Source: Acidovorax temperans (GTDB lineage Bacteria; Pseudomonadota; Gammaproteobacteria; Burkholderiales; Burkholderiaceae_C). From it: DNA of 64,000 bases. Below, piece after piece: positions 10,939 to 19,030 of this stretch. The notes under the pieces are model-generated. The model ran no database searches. It saw only the letters and a list, made by a program, of their open reading frames with translations, and had not been told where the DNA came from. The translations under genes and the position numbers were made by a program. How positions within the stretch are numbered: the stretch's first letter is position 1; each line of letters opens with the position of its first letter. The DNA is taken from contig NZ_VFPV01000002.1 in assembly GCF_006716905.1 (NCBI RefSeq), forward strand, positions 1,206,501 through 1,270,500, read 5' to 3'.

Positions 10939-11015
10939 GGGGCGTTAGCTCAGTTGGTTAGAGCAGAGGACTCATAATCCTTTGGTCGCGGGTTCAAGTC
11001 CCTCACGCCCTACCA
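10939..11015 (+). tRNA. tRNA with CAU anticodon (Met, or Ile2 after lysidine modification)
   Basis: A 77-nt cloverleaf including encoded CCA. The anticodon loop reads CUCAUAA and the T arm contains GGGTTCAAGTCCC. The acceptor stem pairs GGGGCGT with ACGCCCT (G-U at the first pair). The anticodon arm resembles tRNA-Ile2 of enterobacteria, so either elongator Met or Ile(CAU) is possible. Its 3' half is the integration target of the downstream island. Confidence 0.93.
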
Positions 11016-11016
11016 A
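10971..11016 (+). repeat. Left attachment site (46-bp direct repeat, left copy)
   Basis: The segment from the anticodon loop to one base past the CCA end of the tRNA is repeated without mismatch at 23320-23365. The bases on either side differ between copies. This is the pattern left by a tyrosine integrase that inserts into a tRNA 3' end and restores it. The left copy belongs to the intact tRNA. Confidence 0.93.
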
Positions 11017-11023
11017 TACAGAC

Positions 11024-11063
11024 AAGGGTTCATTGCTATAAAAACAGTAGTGAACCCTTTTTC
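11024..11063 (+). terminator. Rho-independent terminator after the tRNA
   Basis: Perfect 9-bp stem AAGGGTTCA / TGAACCCTT (11024-11032 with 11051-11059) followed by a run of T. It lies just inside the island, so the terminator of the tRNA is now island DNA. Confidence 0.8.
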
Positions 11064-11075
11064 TATTCTGGGCTT

Positions 11076-11097
11076 GTAGGCAATCTGTAGGCAACTT
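11076..11097 (+). repeat. Tandem 11-bp repeat near the left end (possible integrase arm site)
   Basis: GTAGGCAATCT is followed directly by GTAGGCAACTT, 60 bp inside attL. A similar 11-bp-phased pair lies 100 bp inside attR. Paired short repeats inside both ends are typical of arm-type binding sites of tyrosine integrases or excisionases; that role is inferred. Confidence 0.45.
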
Positions 11098-11130
11098 GCC
11101 CGAATGCAGCCCAGCACCAGACAAAAGAAA

Positions 11131-11147
11131 AGCCCCACACGGGGGCT
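11131..11147 (-). terminator. Terminator hairpin, minus strand
   Basis: On the minus strand AGCCCC / GGGGCT with a 5-nt loop is followed by TTTTCTTTT. It would stop minus-strand transcription coming from the island module. Confidence 0.6.
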
Positions 11148-11200
11148 CTTAGGGGTCTGACAAAACAGGGGGGCTCTCGCGCACGCGCGCGGAACGTTCC

Positions 11201-11232
11201 AAAAAGAAAAAACCCAGCGGGTAAGGCTGGGT
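11201..11232 (-). terminator. Terminator of the island replication module
   Basis: Stem ACCCAGC / GCTGGGT (11212-11218 with 11226-11232). On the minus strand it is followed by a T-rich run at 11211-11201. It lies 27 nt past the stop of the last minus-strand gene of the module. Confidence 0.75.
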
Positions 11233-11258
11233 CTGTTCGGGGGGGGTGCGGTCAGGCT

Positions 11259-11510
11259 TCACTTGCCAGCCATCAGCAAAGCACAGCCCGGCCTGTTGCG
11301 CGTCACCTCGCGGGATGCCCGGTCTATTAGCTCTTGCTCAGTCTCTCCAGGCTGGCGCGTCCATCGCTGGCTTCCATTCTGGTCATGCAGTTCCTGCACT
11401 TCTTCATCAAGGTTTCCACGCCTCAGGGGTTGAATAACGATGGTCGTAGGCCCTTCATCCATCGAAACCCCCTTTTCCAGCTCGGCAATTCTCTTTTCAA
11501 GGCTTTGCAT
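11259..11510 (-). CDS. Small island protein of unknown function, 83 aa
   Basis: The ATG at 11510 follows GGAGG by 6 nt, and the start overlaps the end of the DUF5681 gene by 14 nt, which supports coupled translation. The N-terminus MQSLEKRIAELEKG is predicted to be a short coiled coil; the rest is charged and has no motif I recognise. It is the last gene before two minus-strand terminators. Confidence 0.65.
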   Translation of the reverse strand: MQSLEKRIAELEKGVSMDEGPTTIVIQPLRRGNLDEEVQELHDQNGSQRWTRQPGETEQELIDRASREVTRNRPGCALLMAGK

Positions 11511-11922
11511 TCTTTTCCTCCAGCACCTCGATACGGCGCGCCAGTTCGTCAATCTCAGCCACTCGGGCTAGCGTACCAATAGCACCCAGCAGCGCGGCAC
11601 CTTGTCCGGGTGCAAGCTCTCCAGCGGCCACGGATGCCAGCACGGCGCGTCCTTGTTGGGTTAGGGTGCCATCGGGCAGGCTCAGGGCTTGAGACTGTTC
11701 AGCGGCCTTCAATGGGGCTATGGCACGCTCCAGCAGCAGGCGGGCGGCTCCCACATCGCCATCAAGGGCGCGGGCCATCATCGCGGCCAGTAGTTCGGGC
11801 ACGCGGTCTGCAATAGCGGCTCGCAGCTTTGCCACTTCACCCGTCCCAGCCGGGCGGCCCTTTGGGTTTCCAGACTGGCCCGGCTTCCATGCAGCGGCGG
11901 GCGGATTTCTTCTTGTCGCCAT
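11497..11922 (-). CDS. DUF5681-type protein (small-terminase-like N-terminus)
   Basis: The 141-residue protein starts with WKPGQSGNPKGRPAGTGE (residues 12-29), the hallmark of DUF5681 proteins, which are frequent in phages and phage satellites and often annotated near terminase genes. A helical, Ala-rich middle is followed by the C-terminal heptad-like segment IDELARRIEVLEEKNA. No large terminase is present, so a packaging role is only a possibility. It lies 21 nt downstream of the VRR-NUC gene. Confidence 0.75.
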   Translation of the reverse strand: MATRRNPPAAAWKPGQSGNPKGRPAGTGEVAKLRAAIADRVPELLAAMMARALDGDVGAARLLLERAIAPLKAAEQSQALSLPDGTLTQQGRAVLASVAAGELAPGQGAALLGAIGTLARVAEIDELARRIEVLEEKNAKP

Positions 11923-11943
11923 CGGTGTTCCTTTTGTGCTTTT

Positions 11944-12303
11944 TCAGTTGTTGAGTTGTTCGCGCACATCGCGGCAGTCACGCGCCACAAAGGCAACGCC
12001 ACCAGCGCAGCGGATGCGCTCCAGGAATAGGGCTTGCTCGGGGCGCAGGCGTCCGGCCTGGGCTTTCACTTCCACACCCAGCAAGCGGCCATCCTTCAAT
12101 TGCCCCAGCACATCGGGGCAGCCCTTGAACCCAAAGCGGATAAAGCGGCCTTCCACCTTGGCAGCCCCGGTATTCATGCGCTCACACCACGCCACGGCGG
12201 GATGCGTTCTCAGCGCCTTCAATACTTCCACCAGGGCGGCAGCTTCGGGGCGGCGGTTGGCTCGGGGTGTCTGTTGTTCCAGGCCGAAAAGGTCAGCATT
12301 CAT
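11944..12303 (-). CDS. VRR-NUC domain nuclease
   Basis: The 119-residue protein contains GFKGCPDVLGQL then GVEVKAQAGRLRPEQ, the PD-(D/E)xK core of VRR-NUC nucleases, which phages use for DNA-branch processing. The ATG at 12303 follows GGGGAGG with about 8-nt spacing, so it is preferred over the TTG two codons earlier. It is the first gene after the iteron-like region, so it probably has its own promoter there. Confidence 0.8.
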   Translation of the reverse strand: MNADLFGLEQQTPRANRRPEAAALVEVLKALRTHPAVAWCERMNTGAAKVEGRFIRFGFKGCPDVLGQLKDGRLLGVEVKAQAGRLRPEQALFLERIRCAGGVAFVARDCRDVREQLNN

Positions 12304-12309
12304 TGCCAA

Positions 12310-12420
12310 ACCTCCCCACCGAAAAAATCACCGAACTTCCACCCCCTATATATAGGGGGCGGTGAATTTCGGTTACGGATTTCACCGAAAACAGACGGAA
12401 CGGTGAATTTCGGTTATTCA
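12310..12420. promoter_or_regulatory. Iteron-like region with 18-bp palindrome; candidate replication origin or operator
   Basis: The 111-bp gap between the primase-helicase stop and the VRR-NUC start contains the perfect palindrome CCCCCTATATATAGGGGG (12342-12359), two direct copies of CGGTGAATTTCGGTTA (12360-12375 and 12401-12416), and two inverted half-copies (TCACCGAA at 12328-12335 and TTTCACCGAAA at 12380-12390). Such an array beside a primase-helicase gene is the layout of origins in phage satellites. It could equally be an operator for the nuclease gene. Confidence 0.6.
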
Positions 12421-14412
12421 TCACGCCAGCCATAGCCACCCCTCATTGCAGCCAACAACCCCACGGGCCACCAGTCCAGTGATTGCCTCTCTGGTGCGTG
12501 TTGCGCGGCGGTCGGTCTGGCATGTCAGCTTTGCAGCGCCAGCAGATACAGCGGCCTCCAGTTCAATGCAGGGGCGCAGCGGCGGGGCTCCAGGCTTGCC
12601 CGTGGTGCCATCCTTGAACATCGGGCGCAGCGCATCAAGAATCACCCGCTGATTTCCACCCTGGGGCAGCTTCACGGCGCGCACATCCTCCACGGCGGTA
12701 TCACGCACCACCACGCAGCTTGTAATGGCCTCGCCGGTCGGCTCTGTGCCCAGTACCTCCACGGCCAGCTTGAACGGGCAAGACTCGCCATCAATGCCGT
12801 CTTTGGATTTCGCCACCTTCCATTCCCGGCGGTCGCCTTCGCGTGAAACCTCGATTGCGGCATCCATCGCAGCGAATAGCGAACTGTGCCCACGCAGGCC
12901 AGCGGCGGCATTCTTGCCCGTGTGGTGAACCAGCACCACCAGCCCACCGGTCAGGGTTTGCAGGGTCTTTGCTGCCTCCAGAATCTCGCCCATGTCGCGT
13001 GAACTGTTTTCGTCGGCAGTGGGCGCGGCGCGGTTCAAGGTGTCCACCACCACCACAGCGCCAGCAGGCACCACGGCGGCAAGGTCTAGCACGTCCTGCC
13101 CATCGGTCAGCTTGAACGGTTGCAGCATCATGCGCAGGCCATCGGGCAGCGCACGGCCCCGGCTCACTTCCCATGCCTGGGCGCGCAGCTTGAACCCGGC
13201 TTCACCTTCCAGCGCGGCATACACCACGGGCGCAGCCTCCACCCGGCAATCAAACCAGCGTTGCCCCTCGGCAATCGCGGCGGCCATGTCAAAGGCCAGG
13301 AATGATTTACCGGATGCGCTCGGCCCATACAGCGCAGCAAGCCCCACGGCAGGCAGCACACCACGCACACGCCACGCCAGCGGCGGTAGTTCGCGCAGTT
13401 CATCGGCTCCCAGCAGCTTGTAACGGGGTGCAGGCTTTGGGGGCTCGCTCGCAGCCTCCAGCAGTTCGGCCAGCACATCGGCCCCGTCACGCTGGGCCAG
13501 GTCGTTTGCGTCGAAGTTCTGCACCTCGCCCTGGGGCATGTAGGCCACGGCGCATTGCAGCGCCTGGGCAATTTCTGCTGCGCTTTCTTCCTTGCCCACA
13601 TCAGGCACCAGCACCAGCCGGGCGGCGGCGTCACGCTTGCGCAGGGCTTCGGCCACCTTGCCCACGTTGCCCCAGCCAAAGCACGCCACGGCAGGATGCC
13701 CGGTAGCCTGCCAGCAGGCCCACGCCTGCCCGATACCCTCGCACAAAGCCACGGGCGCACCGGGCACCACCTCGCCCACGGTGAAGGATGCCCCGGCCAT
13801 CGCTGCGCCGGGCAAGTTCAGCTTAGGCTTTTTCCCCTTCGCTTTCAGACGGGCAGCAGTCTCGCCAGTAGTTACACATTGCAGGCTCTGCAAACTGCCA
13901 TCAGGCGCAAAGGCGGGCACCACCAGCGCCCCGGCCATGCTCTCGCCTTGAATGCGCAGCGGGTCACCAGCAGGCACCACGCGCAGGGCATCCAATGGCA
14001 CCCCGGCGGCAGCTTTTGCCATGATGTAGGGATGCGCAGCGGTTGCGGGTTCGCAGCGTTTCCACACCTCGGCAGGGCTCATGCCTGGGGCGGGCTTGCG
14101 CGCGGGCTCTGTGGCCTTTCTGGGGGTTTGCTGCTGGCGTTGCTGGGGCTTGCCTTCACCCATGCGCCAGCCATGCTCTGCGCCCACGCGGTACAGCGTT
14201 CCAGGGCCAATACCCTTGCCCGGCTTGATAGATTTCCACACATCGCGGGATGCTGCGGCGTCGTAATTTCCAGCCCCGGCGCTCCAGGCGTCGAAGGTGT
14301 CGAAGTCAAGGCCAGCGGCGTGTGCAGCCATGCCCACCCGCACCCATTCATCGCGGGGCAGGTCGGGCGGGATGCTGTGCAATGCGTCGATTGCTTTTGC
14401 GGTGTCTGCCAT
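12421..14412 (-). CDS. Primase-helicase replication protein (PriCT, Toprim and RepA-like helicase domains)
   Basis: The 663-residue protein has three parts. Residues 5-70 (LHSIPPDLPRDEWVRVGMAA, YDVWKSI-like segment) resemble the PriCT domain of phage primases. Residues about 90-330 look Toprim-like, with CEGIGQAW and VLVPDVGKEES. Residues 340-560 form a hexameric RepA/DnaB-like ATPase with Walker A YGPSASGKSFLAF, Walker B VVVVDTLNRA and HHTGKN then GLRGHSSL. The ATG at 14412 shares one base with the upstream stop (TGATG). It would unwind and prime the element at a nearby origin. Confidence 0.85.
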   Translation of the reverse strand: MADTAKAIDALHSIPPDLPRDEWVRVGMAAHAAGLDFDTFDAWSAGAGNYDAAASRDVWKSIKPGKGIGPGTLYRVGAEHGWRMGEGKPQQRQQQTPRKATEPARKPAPGMSPAEVWKRCEPATAAHPYIMAKAAAGVPLDALRVVPAGDPLRIQGESMAGALVVPAFAPDGSLQSLQCVTTGETAARLKAKGKKPKLNLPGAAMAGASFTVGEVVPGAPVALCEGIGQAWACWQATGHPAVACFGWGNVGKVAEALRKRDAAARLVLVPDVGKEESAAEIAQALQCAVAYMPQGEVQNFDANDLAQRDGADVLAELLEAASEPPKPAPRYKLLGADELRELPPLAWRVRGVLPAVGLAALYGPSASGKSFLAFDMAAAIAEGQRWFDCRVEAAPVVYAALEGEAGFKLRAQAWEVSRGRALPDGLRMMLQPFKLTDGQDVLDLAAVVPAGAVVVVDTLNRAAPTADENSSRDMGEILEAAKTLQTLTGGLVVLVHHTGKNAAAGLRGHSSLFAAMDAAIEVSREGDRREWKVAKSKDGIDGESCPFKLAVEVLGTEPTGEAITSCVVVRDTAVEDVRAVKLPQGGNQRVILDALRPMFKDGTTGKPGAPPLRPCIELEAAVSAGAAKLTCQTDRRATRTREAITGLVARGVVGCNEGWLWLA

Positions 14413-14774
14413 CACGCGGCACCCCCATTCATCGCCAGGGCTTGCGCGGTGTATTTCCCGTCAAGGCGGTACAAGGCAATCACGCGGTCGGGGCTGTGTT
14501 CCGTGGGGCTTGGAACCTCGATGGTTTCCACCGGCCAGCCCAAAGCGCGCAGCGTGAAAATCACGGCTCCCAGTCGCCAGGATTGCGTGCTGTCCTGAAA
14601 CTCGGGATGGTCAATCAGGCGGCCATCCATCAGCATTCCAAGCGCACGGTCTGCCAGGGTTCCACGCTTGGGCCATGTCGGGCAGAATGGCGGGGGCGGC
14701 AGAAACGAAAGTTGTTCACCGTGAGCCCCTTGCGTCTTGGTCGGTGCGGGGGCTTTTCCTTTTGGTGTCGTCAT
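14412..14774 (-). CDS. Small island protein, helix-turn-helix-like, 120 aa
   Basis: The ATG at 14774 overlaps the stop of the tiny upstream frame. After a low-complexity basic and proline-rich N-terminus, residues 40-120 (RALGMLMDGRLIDHPEFQ, SWRLGAVIFTLRALGW, VETIEV) read like the winged-helix proteins that sit before primases in phage satellites. DNA binding is inferred from that resemblance and from context. The stop overlaps the primase-helicase start. Confidence 0.65.
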   Translation of the reverse strand: MTTPKGKAPAPTKTQGAHGEQLSFLPPPPFCPTWPKRGTLADRALGMLMDGRLIDHPEFQDSTQSWRLGAVIFTLRALGWPVETIEVPSPTEHSPDRVIALYRLDGKYTAQALAMNGGAA

Positions 14775-14854
14775 GGGCGGCCCCCCTTGCGAAACCAGCG
14801 GGACGGCGCGGCGCACCACAGCGCCAGCATCAGGCGATTGATAGCGGCGCTCAT
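14771..14854 (-). CDS. Tiny coupled reading frame, 27 aa
   Basis: ATG at 14854 overlaps the previous stop and TGA at 14771 overlaps the next start. It encodes MSAAINRLMLALWCAAPSRW followed by FRKGGRP. The ATGA overlaps at both ends fit a translated linker frame in a compact phage-type operon. No similarity is recognised and it may simply be a coupling device. Confidence 0.35.
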   Translation of the reverse strand: MSAAINRLMLALWCAAPSRWFRKGGRP

Positions 14855-15030
14855 TGCTTCGCCTCCACTTCATCGGCCAGCGCCAGCAGCTTTGCAGCCA
14901 CATCGCGCAGGCCATCGGGGCCAATGGGCAATGAAACGGCGGTGCCCTCGCTTGTGCAGGCGGTCAGCAGGCCAGCGCCAACCGTGATTTCGTGTCCGTC
15001 GGGGTGGGCATAAATGATGGCGGTGCTCAT
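14851..15030 (-). CDS. Small island protein of unknown function, 59 aa
   Basis: The ATG at 15030 overlaps the stop of the AlpA-like stump by the ATGA pattern, and its own stop overlaps the next tiny frame. The product starts MSTAIIYAHPDGHEITVGAG and ends LALADEVEAKQ. No family is recognised. The overlaps with neighbours on both sides are the main support for it being real. Confidence 0.5.
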   Translation of the reverse strand: MSTAIIYAHPDGHEITVGAGLLTACTSEGTAVSLPIGPDGLRDVAAKLLALADEVEAKQ

Positions 15031-15107
15031 GCTGTCACCCCCAGCACGCGGCGCAGTTCCGACACGTTCCAGGCCAAACGGCCATTAATGCGGATGGGGC
15101 GCAGTGG
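15027..15107 (-). pseudogene. C-terminal stump of an AlpA/excisionase-like HTH regulator
   Basis: The 26 codons between the IS21 end and the TGA at 15027 read PLRPIRINGRLAWNVSELRR then VLGVTA. PxRIxGRLxWxxSELRxxL is the C-terminal half of AlpA/HTH_17 DNA-binding proteins, usually the first gene of such modules and a control protein for excision. The N-terminal half, which should lie on the far side of the IS, is absent there. Confidence 0.65.
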
Positions 15108-15304
15108 TGTTGGCGCCGATTCAAAATTGAGCCACCGTGCCGATTGAATTTTGAGCCAGGGCTATTGGCCAACCGGTGAAGGCTGGCTGTGGATAAGTGT
15201 AGTGCCTTGAGTTGGTTTGGGTCTCCTTGGTGAACGGCCTCGGTGGTCGTCGTTGAGGGCAAGCCGCGCAGGGCGAAGCCCGTAGCGGCTTGCCCTTGAA
15301 CCGC

Positions 15305-16090
15305 TCAGAACGGCTCAGCCTTCTTGGCCTGTTCGCGTGCCTTGATGCGTTTCTTGGCCACGGCTGTGCTGTGCATGAACCTGTGGGACTCGTTGCCCGT
15401 CTCGACGATGTGGCAGTGGTGCGTGAGTCGATCCAGCAGTGCCGTGGTCATCTTGGCGTCGCCGAACACGCTGGACCATTCCTTGAAGTCCAGGTTGGTG
15501 GTGATCATCACGCTGGTCTGCTCGTAGAGCTTGCTCAGCAGGTGGAACAGCAAGGCGCCGCCTGCCTGGCTGAAGGGCAGGTAGCCCAGCTCATCAAGGA
15601 TGACCAGGTCCATGCGCTGCAAGCTCGCTGCGATGCGGCCTGCCTTGCCTTGGGCCTTCTCCTGCTCCAGTGCGTTGACCAGATCCACCGTGGAGTAAAA
15701 CCGCACGCGTGAGCCATGGCGCGCGATGCCCGCCACGCCGATGGCCGTGGCCAGATGCGTCTTGCCCGTGCCGGGGCCACCCACCAGCACCACGTTGTGC
15801 GCCTGCTCGGTGAACGCCATGCTGGCCAACTGCTCGATGAGCTTTCTGTCCACGGGCGAGCATTCGAAGTCGAAGCCCGCCAGGTCGCGGTGCACGGGGA
15901 ACTTCGCCGTGTGCATCTGGTAGCTCACTGAGCGCATGGCTCTGTCCGTGACTTCCGCTTGCAGCAGGTGCTCCAGCAGCCAGCGCGAGCTCTCCAGCGT
16001 GGTGTGGCCGCCTTGCTTGACCAGGTCCTCCCAGGCCCCGGCCATGCCGTACAGGCGCATCTCTTTGAACTCCTTGTCCAGCTCACGCAT
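15305..16090 (-). CDS. istB: IstB, IS21-family helper ATPase
   Basis: The 261-residue AAA+ ATPase has Walker [12 protein letters not shown] near residue 105 and Walker [12 protein letters not shown]. IstB assists the IstA transposase in target selection and strand transfer. The start chosen at 16090 follows GGAGG closely and overlaps the istA stop by 8 nt; the longer frame to 16132 only runs into istA. Length is normal for the family. Confidence 0.95.
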   Translation of the reverse strand: MRELDKEFKEMRLYGMAGAWEDLVKQGGHTTLESSRWLLEHLLQAEVTDRAMRSVSYQMHTAKFPVHRDLAGFDFECSPVDRKLIEQLASMAFTEQAHNVVLVGGPGTGKTHLATAIGVAGIARHGSRVRFYSTVDLVNALEQEKAQGKAGRIAASLQRMDLVILDELGYLPFSQAGGALLFHLLSKLYEQTSVMITTNLDFKEWSSVFGDAKMTTALLDRLTHHCHIVETGNESHRFMHSTAVAKKRIKAREQAKKAEPF

Positions 16091-17618
16091 GATCGGCCTC
16101 CTGCATGTCGCTGCCAGCGCGCAGGCTGTCATAGCGCGCCGTGTCGGCCAGGGGTGTCTGGCTCACTTGCAGGTTGGTCGCAACCGTCTCGGGCAGGGGC
16201 TGCGCTTGCAGGCGGCCGAGCACGTTGATGACGTGCTCGGTGCTCACCCGCCCCGATGGCGGCGCACTCTCCAGGGCCAACTCCACCGCCACCAGCACGG
16301 CGTCCAGCCCTTGCTTGGGCACCTCGGCCAGTACCTGCGCCATCACCCTGTCGCCGCCCTCCTGGTGCAGCAAGCCTTTGCGCATGCGCTGCAATGGCTC
16401 GGGCAGGTCTGCAAAGGGCGCGCCGTTGCGCAGCGCGCCCGGCTTGCGCTCGATCAGCGGCACGTAATGCTGCCAGTCGTAGCGGGTCTGGTTGCGATCG
16501 CTCAGGCGCTCGTGCGTGGCCACCATAGCATCGCCGGCCACCACCACGATCTGCGCCGGGTACAGGTGTGTGCTGACCATTTGCCCCGCCCATTCGCAGG
16601 GCACCGAGTAGCGGTTGCGCGCCACCGTCACCAGGCAGGTGCTGCTCACCTTCGCCGGGTTCTCAACATAGCCATCAAAGACCACCGGCATGGGCATCAG
16701 GTGGCTTTGCTCCAGCTCCAGCATCTCGGCGATGCTGAACGCTTTGTGCTGGGGGTGGCGCAGCTCCTGCCACAGGGCCCGGCAGCGCTCGCCCAACCAC
16801 GCGTTGAGCTCGGCAAAGCTGCCAAAGCGCCGCTGCCCCGCCTCCACCCAGATCCGACGGCGGCTGTCTTGTACGTCCTTCTCCACTCGACCCTTCTCCC
16901 AGCCGCTGGCACGGTTGCAAAAGTCAGGGTCGAACAGGTAGTGCGCGCACATGGCCGCAAAGCGCGCGTTGACGACTCGTCCCTTGCCCTTCTTGACCTT
17001 GTCCACTGCCGTCTTCATGTTGTCGTAGATGCCACGGCGCGCCACACCGCCCAGAGCCGCGAAGCTGCGTGTGTGCGCATCGAACAGCATCTCGTGGCCC
17101 TGGCTGGGGTAGGCCACCAGCCAGAACGCCCCGCTGGCGCACAGCTTCATGTGCGAGACCTGCATGCGGTAGTACACCCCGCCCACCAGCAAGCCGTCTT
17201 CGCTCCAGTCGAACTGGAAGGCCTCGCCCAGCTCGAAGGTCAATGGCACAAAGGCTTTGGTGCTCGCCTGTTGGCCTTCACCTTGGCGCCACTTGCGGAT
17301 GAAGTCCGTTACCCGTGTGTAGCCGCCCTCGTAGCCCGCTGCCTTGATCTGCGCGAACAAGGCCTTGGCCGTGCGCCGCTCCTTCTTGGGCCGCTTGGCA
17401 TCGGCCTTCAAGGCTTGCATGAGTTCGGCCTCGTACGCCGACAGCTTGGTGGCCTTCGCCGCCTCACGGCGGTACTTGGGCTCGACCGGCTGCGCCTCAT
17501 CCAGCCACTTGGCCACCGTGTTCCTCGACAGGCCCGTGGCCCTCGATATCTCCCGCTTCGTCTTCTTGTCTCGGCGATGCATCCGCCGAATCTTGCCAAT
17601 CATGTCCATGGTGATCAC
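16083..17618 (-). CDS. istA: IstA, IS21-family transposase
   Basis: The 511-residue protein has an N-terminal helix-turn-helix ([19 protein letters not shown]), then an RNase-H-fold integrase core with acidic residues in FQFDWSEDG and [11 protein letters not shown] and a Glu in the WLGE segment about 35 residues further. It starts with GTG (ATG three codons later is possible). Length and frame are intact, so the element could be active. Confidence 0.95.
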   Translation of the reverse strand: MITMDMIGKIRRMHRRDKKTKREISRATGLSRNTVAKWLDEAQPVEPKYRREAAKATKLSAYEAELMQALKADAKRPKKERRTAKALFAQIKAAGYEGGYTRVTDFIRKWRQGEGQQASTKAFVPLTFELGEAFQFDWSEDGLLVGGVYYRMQVSHMKLCASGAFWLVAYPSQGHEMLFDAHTRSFAALGGVARRGIYDNMKTAVDKVKKGKGRVVNARFAAMCAHYLFDPDFCNRASGWEKGRVEKDVQDSRRRIWVEAGQRRFGSFAELNAWLGERCRALWQELRHPQHKAFSIAEMLELEQSHLMPMPVVFDGYVENPAKVSSTCLVTVARNRYSVPCEWAGQMVSTHLYPAQIVVVAGDAMVATHERLSDRNQTRYDWQHYVPLIERKPGALRNGAPFADLPEPLQRMRKGLLHQEGGDRVMAQVLAEVPKQGLDAVLVAVELALESAPPSGRVSTEHVINVLGRLQAQPLPETVATNLQVSQTPLADTARYDSLRAGSDMQEADHA

Positions 17619-17726
17619 CTTCTTCTTCCCACTGCCGCAAAAAGCAGCAGGGTAGGTAAAACACCTGGCTCAGTTTTGGATCGGCATCACCCAAAAAAGT
17701 GGCTCAGTTTTCGGTCGGCGTCAACA

Positions 17727-19030
17727 GAATCAAGAAATCATGAATCACGGAAACACAATTCCTCGACCCAATACTCCCCGTGGCTGGCTTTCTGGCCAGC
17801 GCCGTGCGGCTCTCACCCCGCACGGCAGGTTTGACATCAGCTCGGACAACGTCTCCCGACGTGGTCATCTCACACAAACATCAGCGCCTCGGATAGCGCC
17901 CCGCTCCCGTCTTTCGACCCTTCCCACATCCAGCAAGTCTGCAGGGGGGCTCCCACTCACCGGTCCGTCGCGCTGTGCGAACGGCCCAGTTGTGGCTACT
18001 CAACAAGTCTCCCAGTCGTAGCTCAACGCCGGTTTCTCAGGCCGGCGAGCCTTAGACTTTCCCAAGTTCTCTCAAAACGCGCGAACACATCGAACGCGAG
18101 CTCTGGTTGCTGCATACATGGCGGAACATCCACCTCACCCCCCGCGCGCATGGCGTGGGTAGGTTTTCAGGGGCCCAGGATTCCGTAACGGCTCCCTTAC
18201 CTGCATCAACCTTCATCGCTCTCTTGCTTGTCGCCGCTGTTGCGGCGATACGCCCTATGTGTCCAGTCTGTTGCACCAGTTCGTCACGAGCCTTCCGGCC
18301 CGGGTGCTTCACCGCCAAGCTATCCGCCGACCCCTCGTGAGCTGCGCACCATGCGCAACCCTCAGGGCCGCCACCTTCCAATCTCTCTCAGGTGGCCTGC
18401 GTCCTTTCGGAACGCCTCAGGCGTGTCGGTTCAGACACGGGTTCAGCCCTCTCGAGCTGCCCCCGCCCGCGCATCGCTGCACGGTATCGAGTTGAGCGCC
18501 AACCCTGGTTTCCATCGCCTGAGCGATGTTCCCCCAGGGCCAGCGTGCCCTTGTCGCCCAATCCTGGCATTGACCAGTCCTGGGAATGGAGTCGTCGGGC
18601 GGGAGTTGCAGTCTCCCTTCCGAAATGAGGTCGCTGCCTTCAAGCTTTCCAGCCTGTTGGATACGACCACCCGCGCTCCGTTGTTTGCCGCGCCAGCACT
18701 GTTAGATGCACGCGGCTTCCGCAGTCCACCAACCGGATGAGATGTCCGGTGGGGGGCTCGTGTGAGATTTGAGCTGTAGGGGGCCTCACGCCCCGATGGT
18801 TTCCTGGGGAGCATCGCTCGACCCAGGGGATACGAGTGATGCGCCGGTAGGGGGTGAGAGTCCCGCTTGCCAGCATCGAATCTGCTTTGTATAGCTACCT
18901 GCCGTGGAACTCGACGGGGCCCCCGTCTTCGCCTTGGAATCCTTTTTAGTGCGGTCGCCGACGGCGACTGGCCAGAGCGCCTGCTTTCCAGTGCCTACAC
19001 GTGGCATCCCTGTTATGGAGTCGCCAGTTC
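17727..19030. other. 1.3-kb stretch without a convincing gene, with strong hairpins
   Basis: No reading frame here has family-like content. Next to the IS21 end two hairpins stand side by side: GCTGGC / GCCAGC (17783-17800) and GCCGTGCGG / CCGCACGGC (17801-17826, loop CTCTCACC). Read on the minus strand they recall the domain V-domain VI pair at the 3' end of a group II intron, but the match is loose. Around 18845-18875 a plus-strand GGGGGTGAGAGTCCC motif also looks structured. It may be a decayed retroelement or other non-coding remnant. Confidence 0.35.

Larger units (their letters stand above)
15108..17726 (-). mobile_element. IS21-family insertion sequence (istA-istB), 2619 bp
   Basis: Termini are inverted: TGTTGGCGCCGATTCAAAAT at the left and TGTTGACGCCGACCGAAAAC read inward from the right, both followed by TGAGCCAC. 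Two genes, istA and istB, lie on the minus strand in the standard order. The bases outside the ends (GCAGTGG on the left, GAATCAAG on the right) do not match, so no 4-8 bp target duplication is present; recombination or a deletion next to the element is likely. Confidence 0.93.

Noticed and set aside
15936..17834. A 632-codon plus-strand open frame over istA
   Set aside because: istA and istB are certain on the minus strand; this is their antisense shadow and it even crosses the IS end.
18228..18740. A 170-codon plus-strand open frame next to IS21
   Set aside because: Composition is Pro/Ser/Arg-rich with no family-like segment and no ribosome site.
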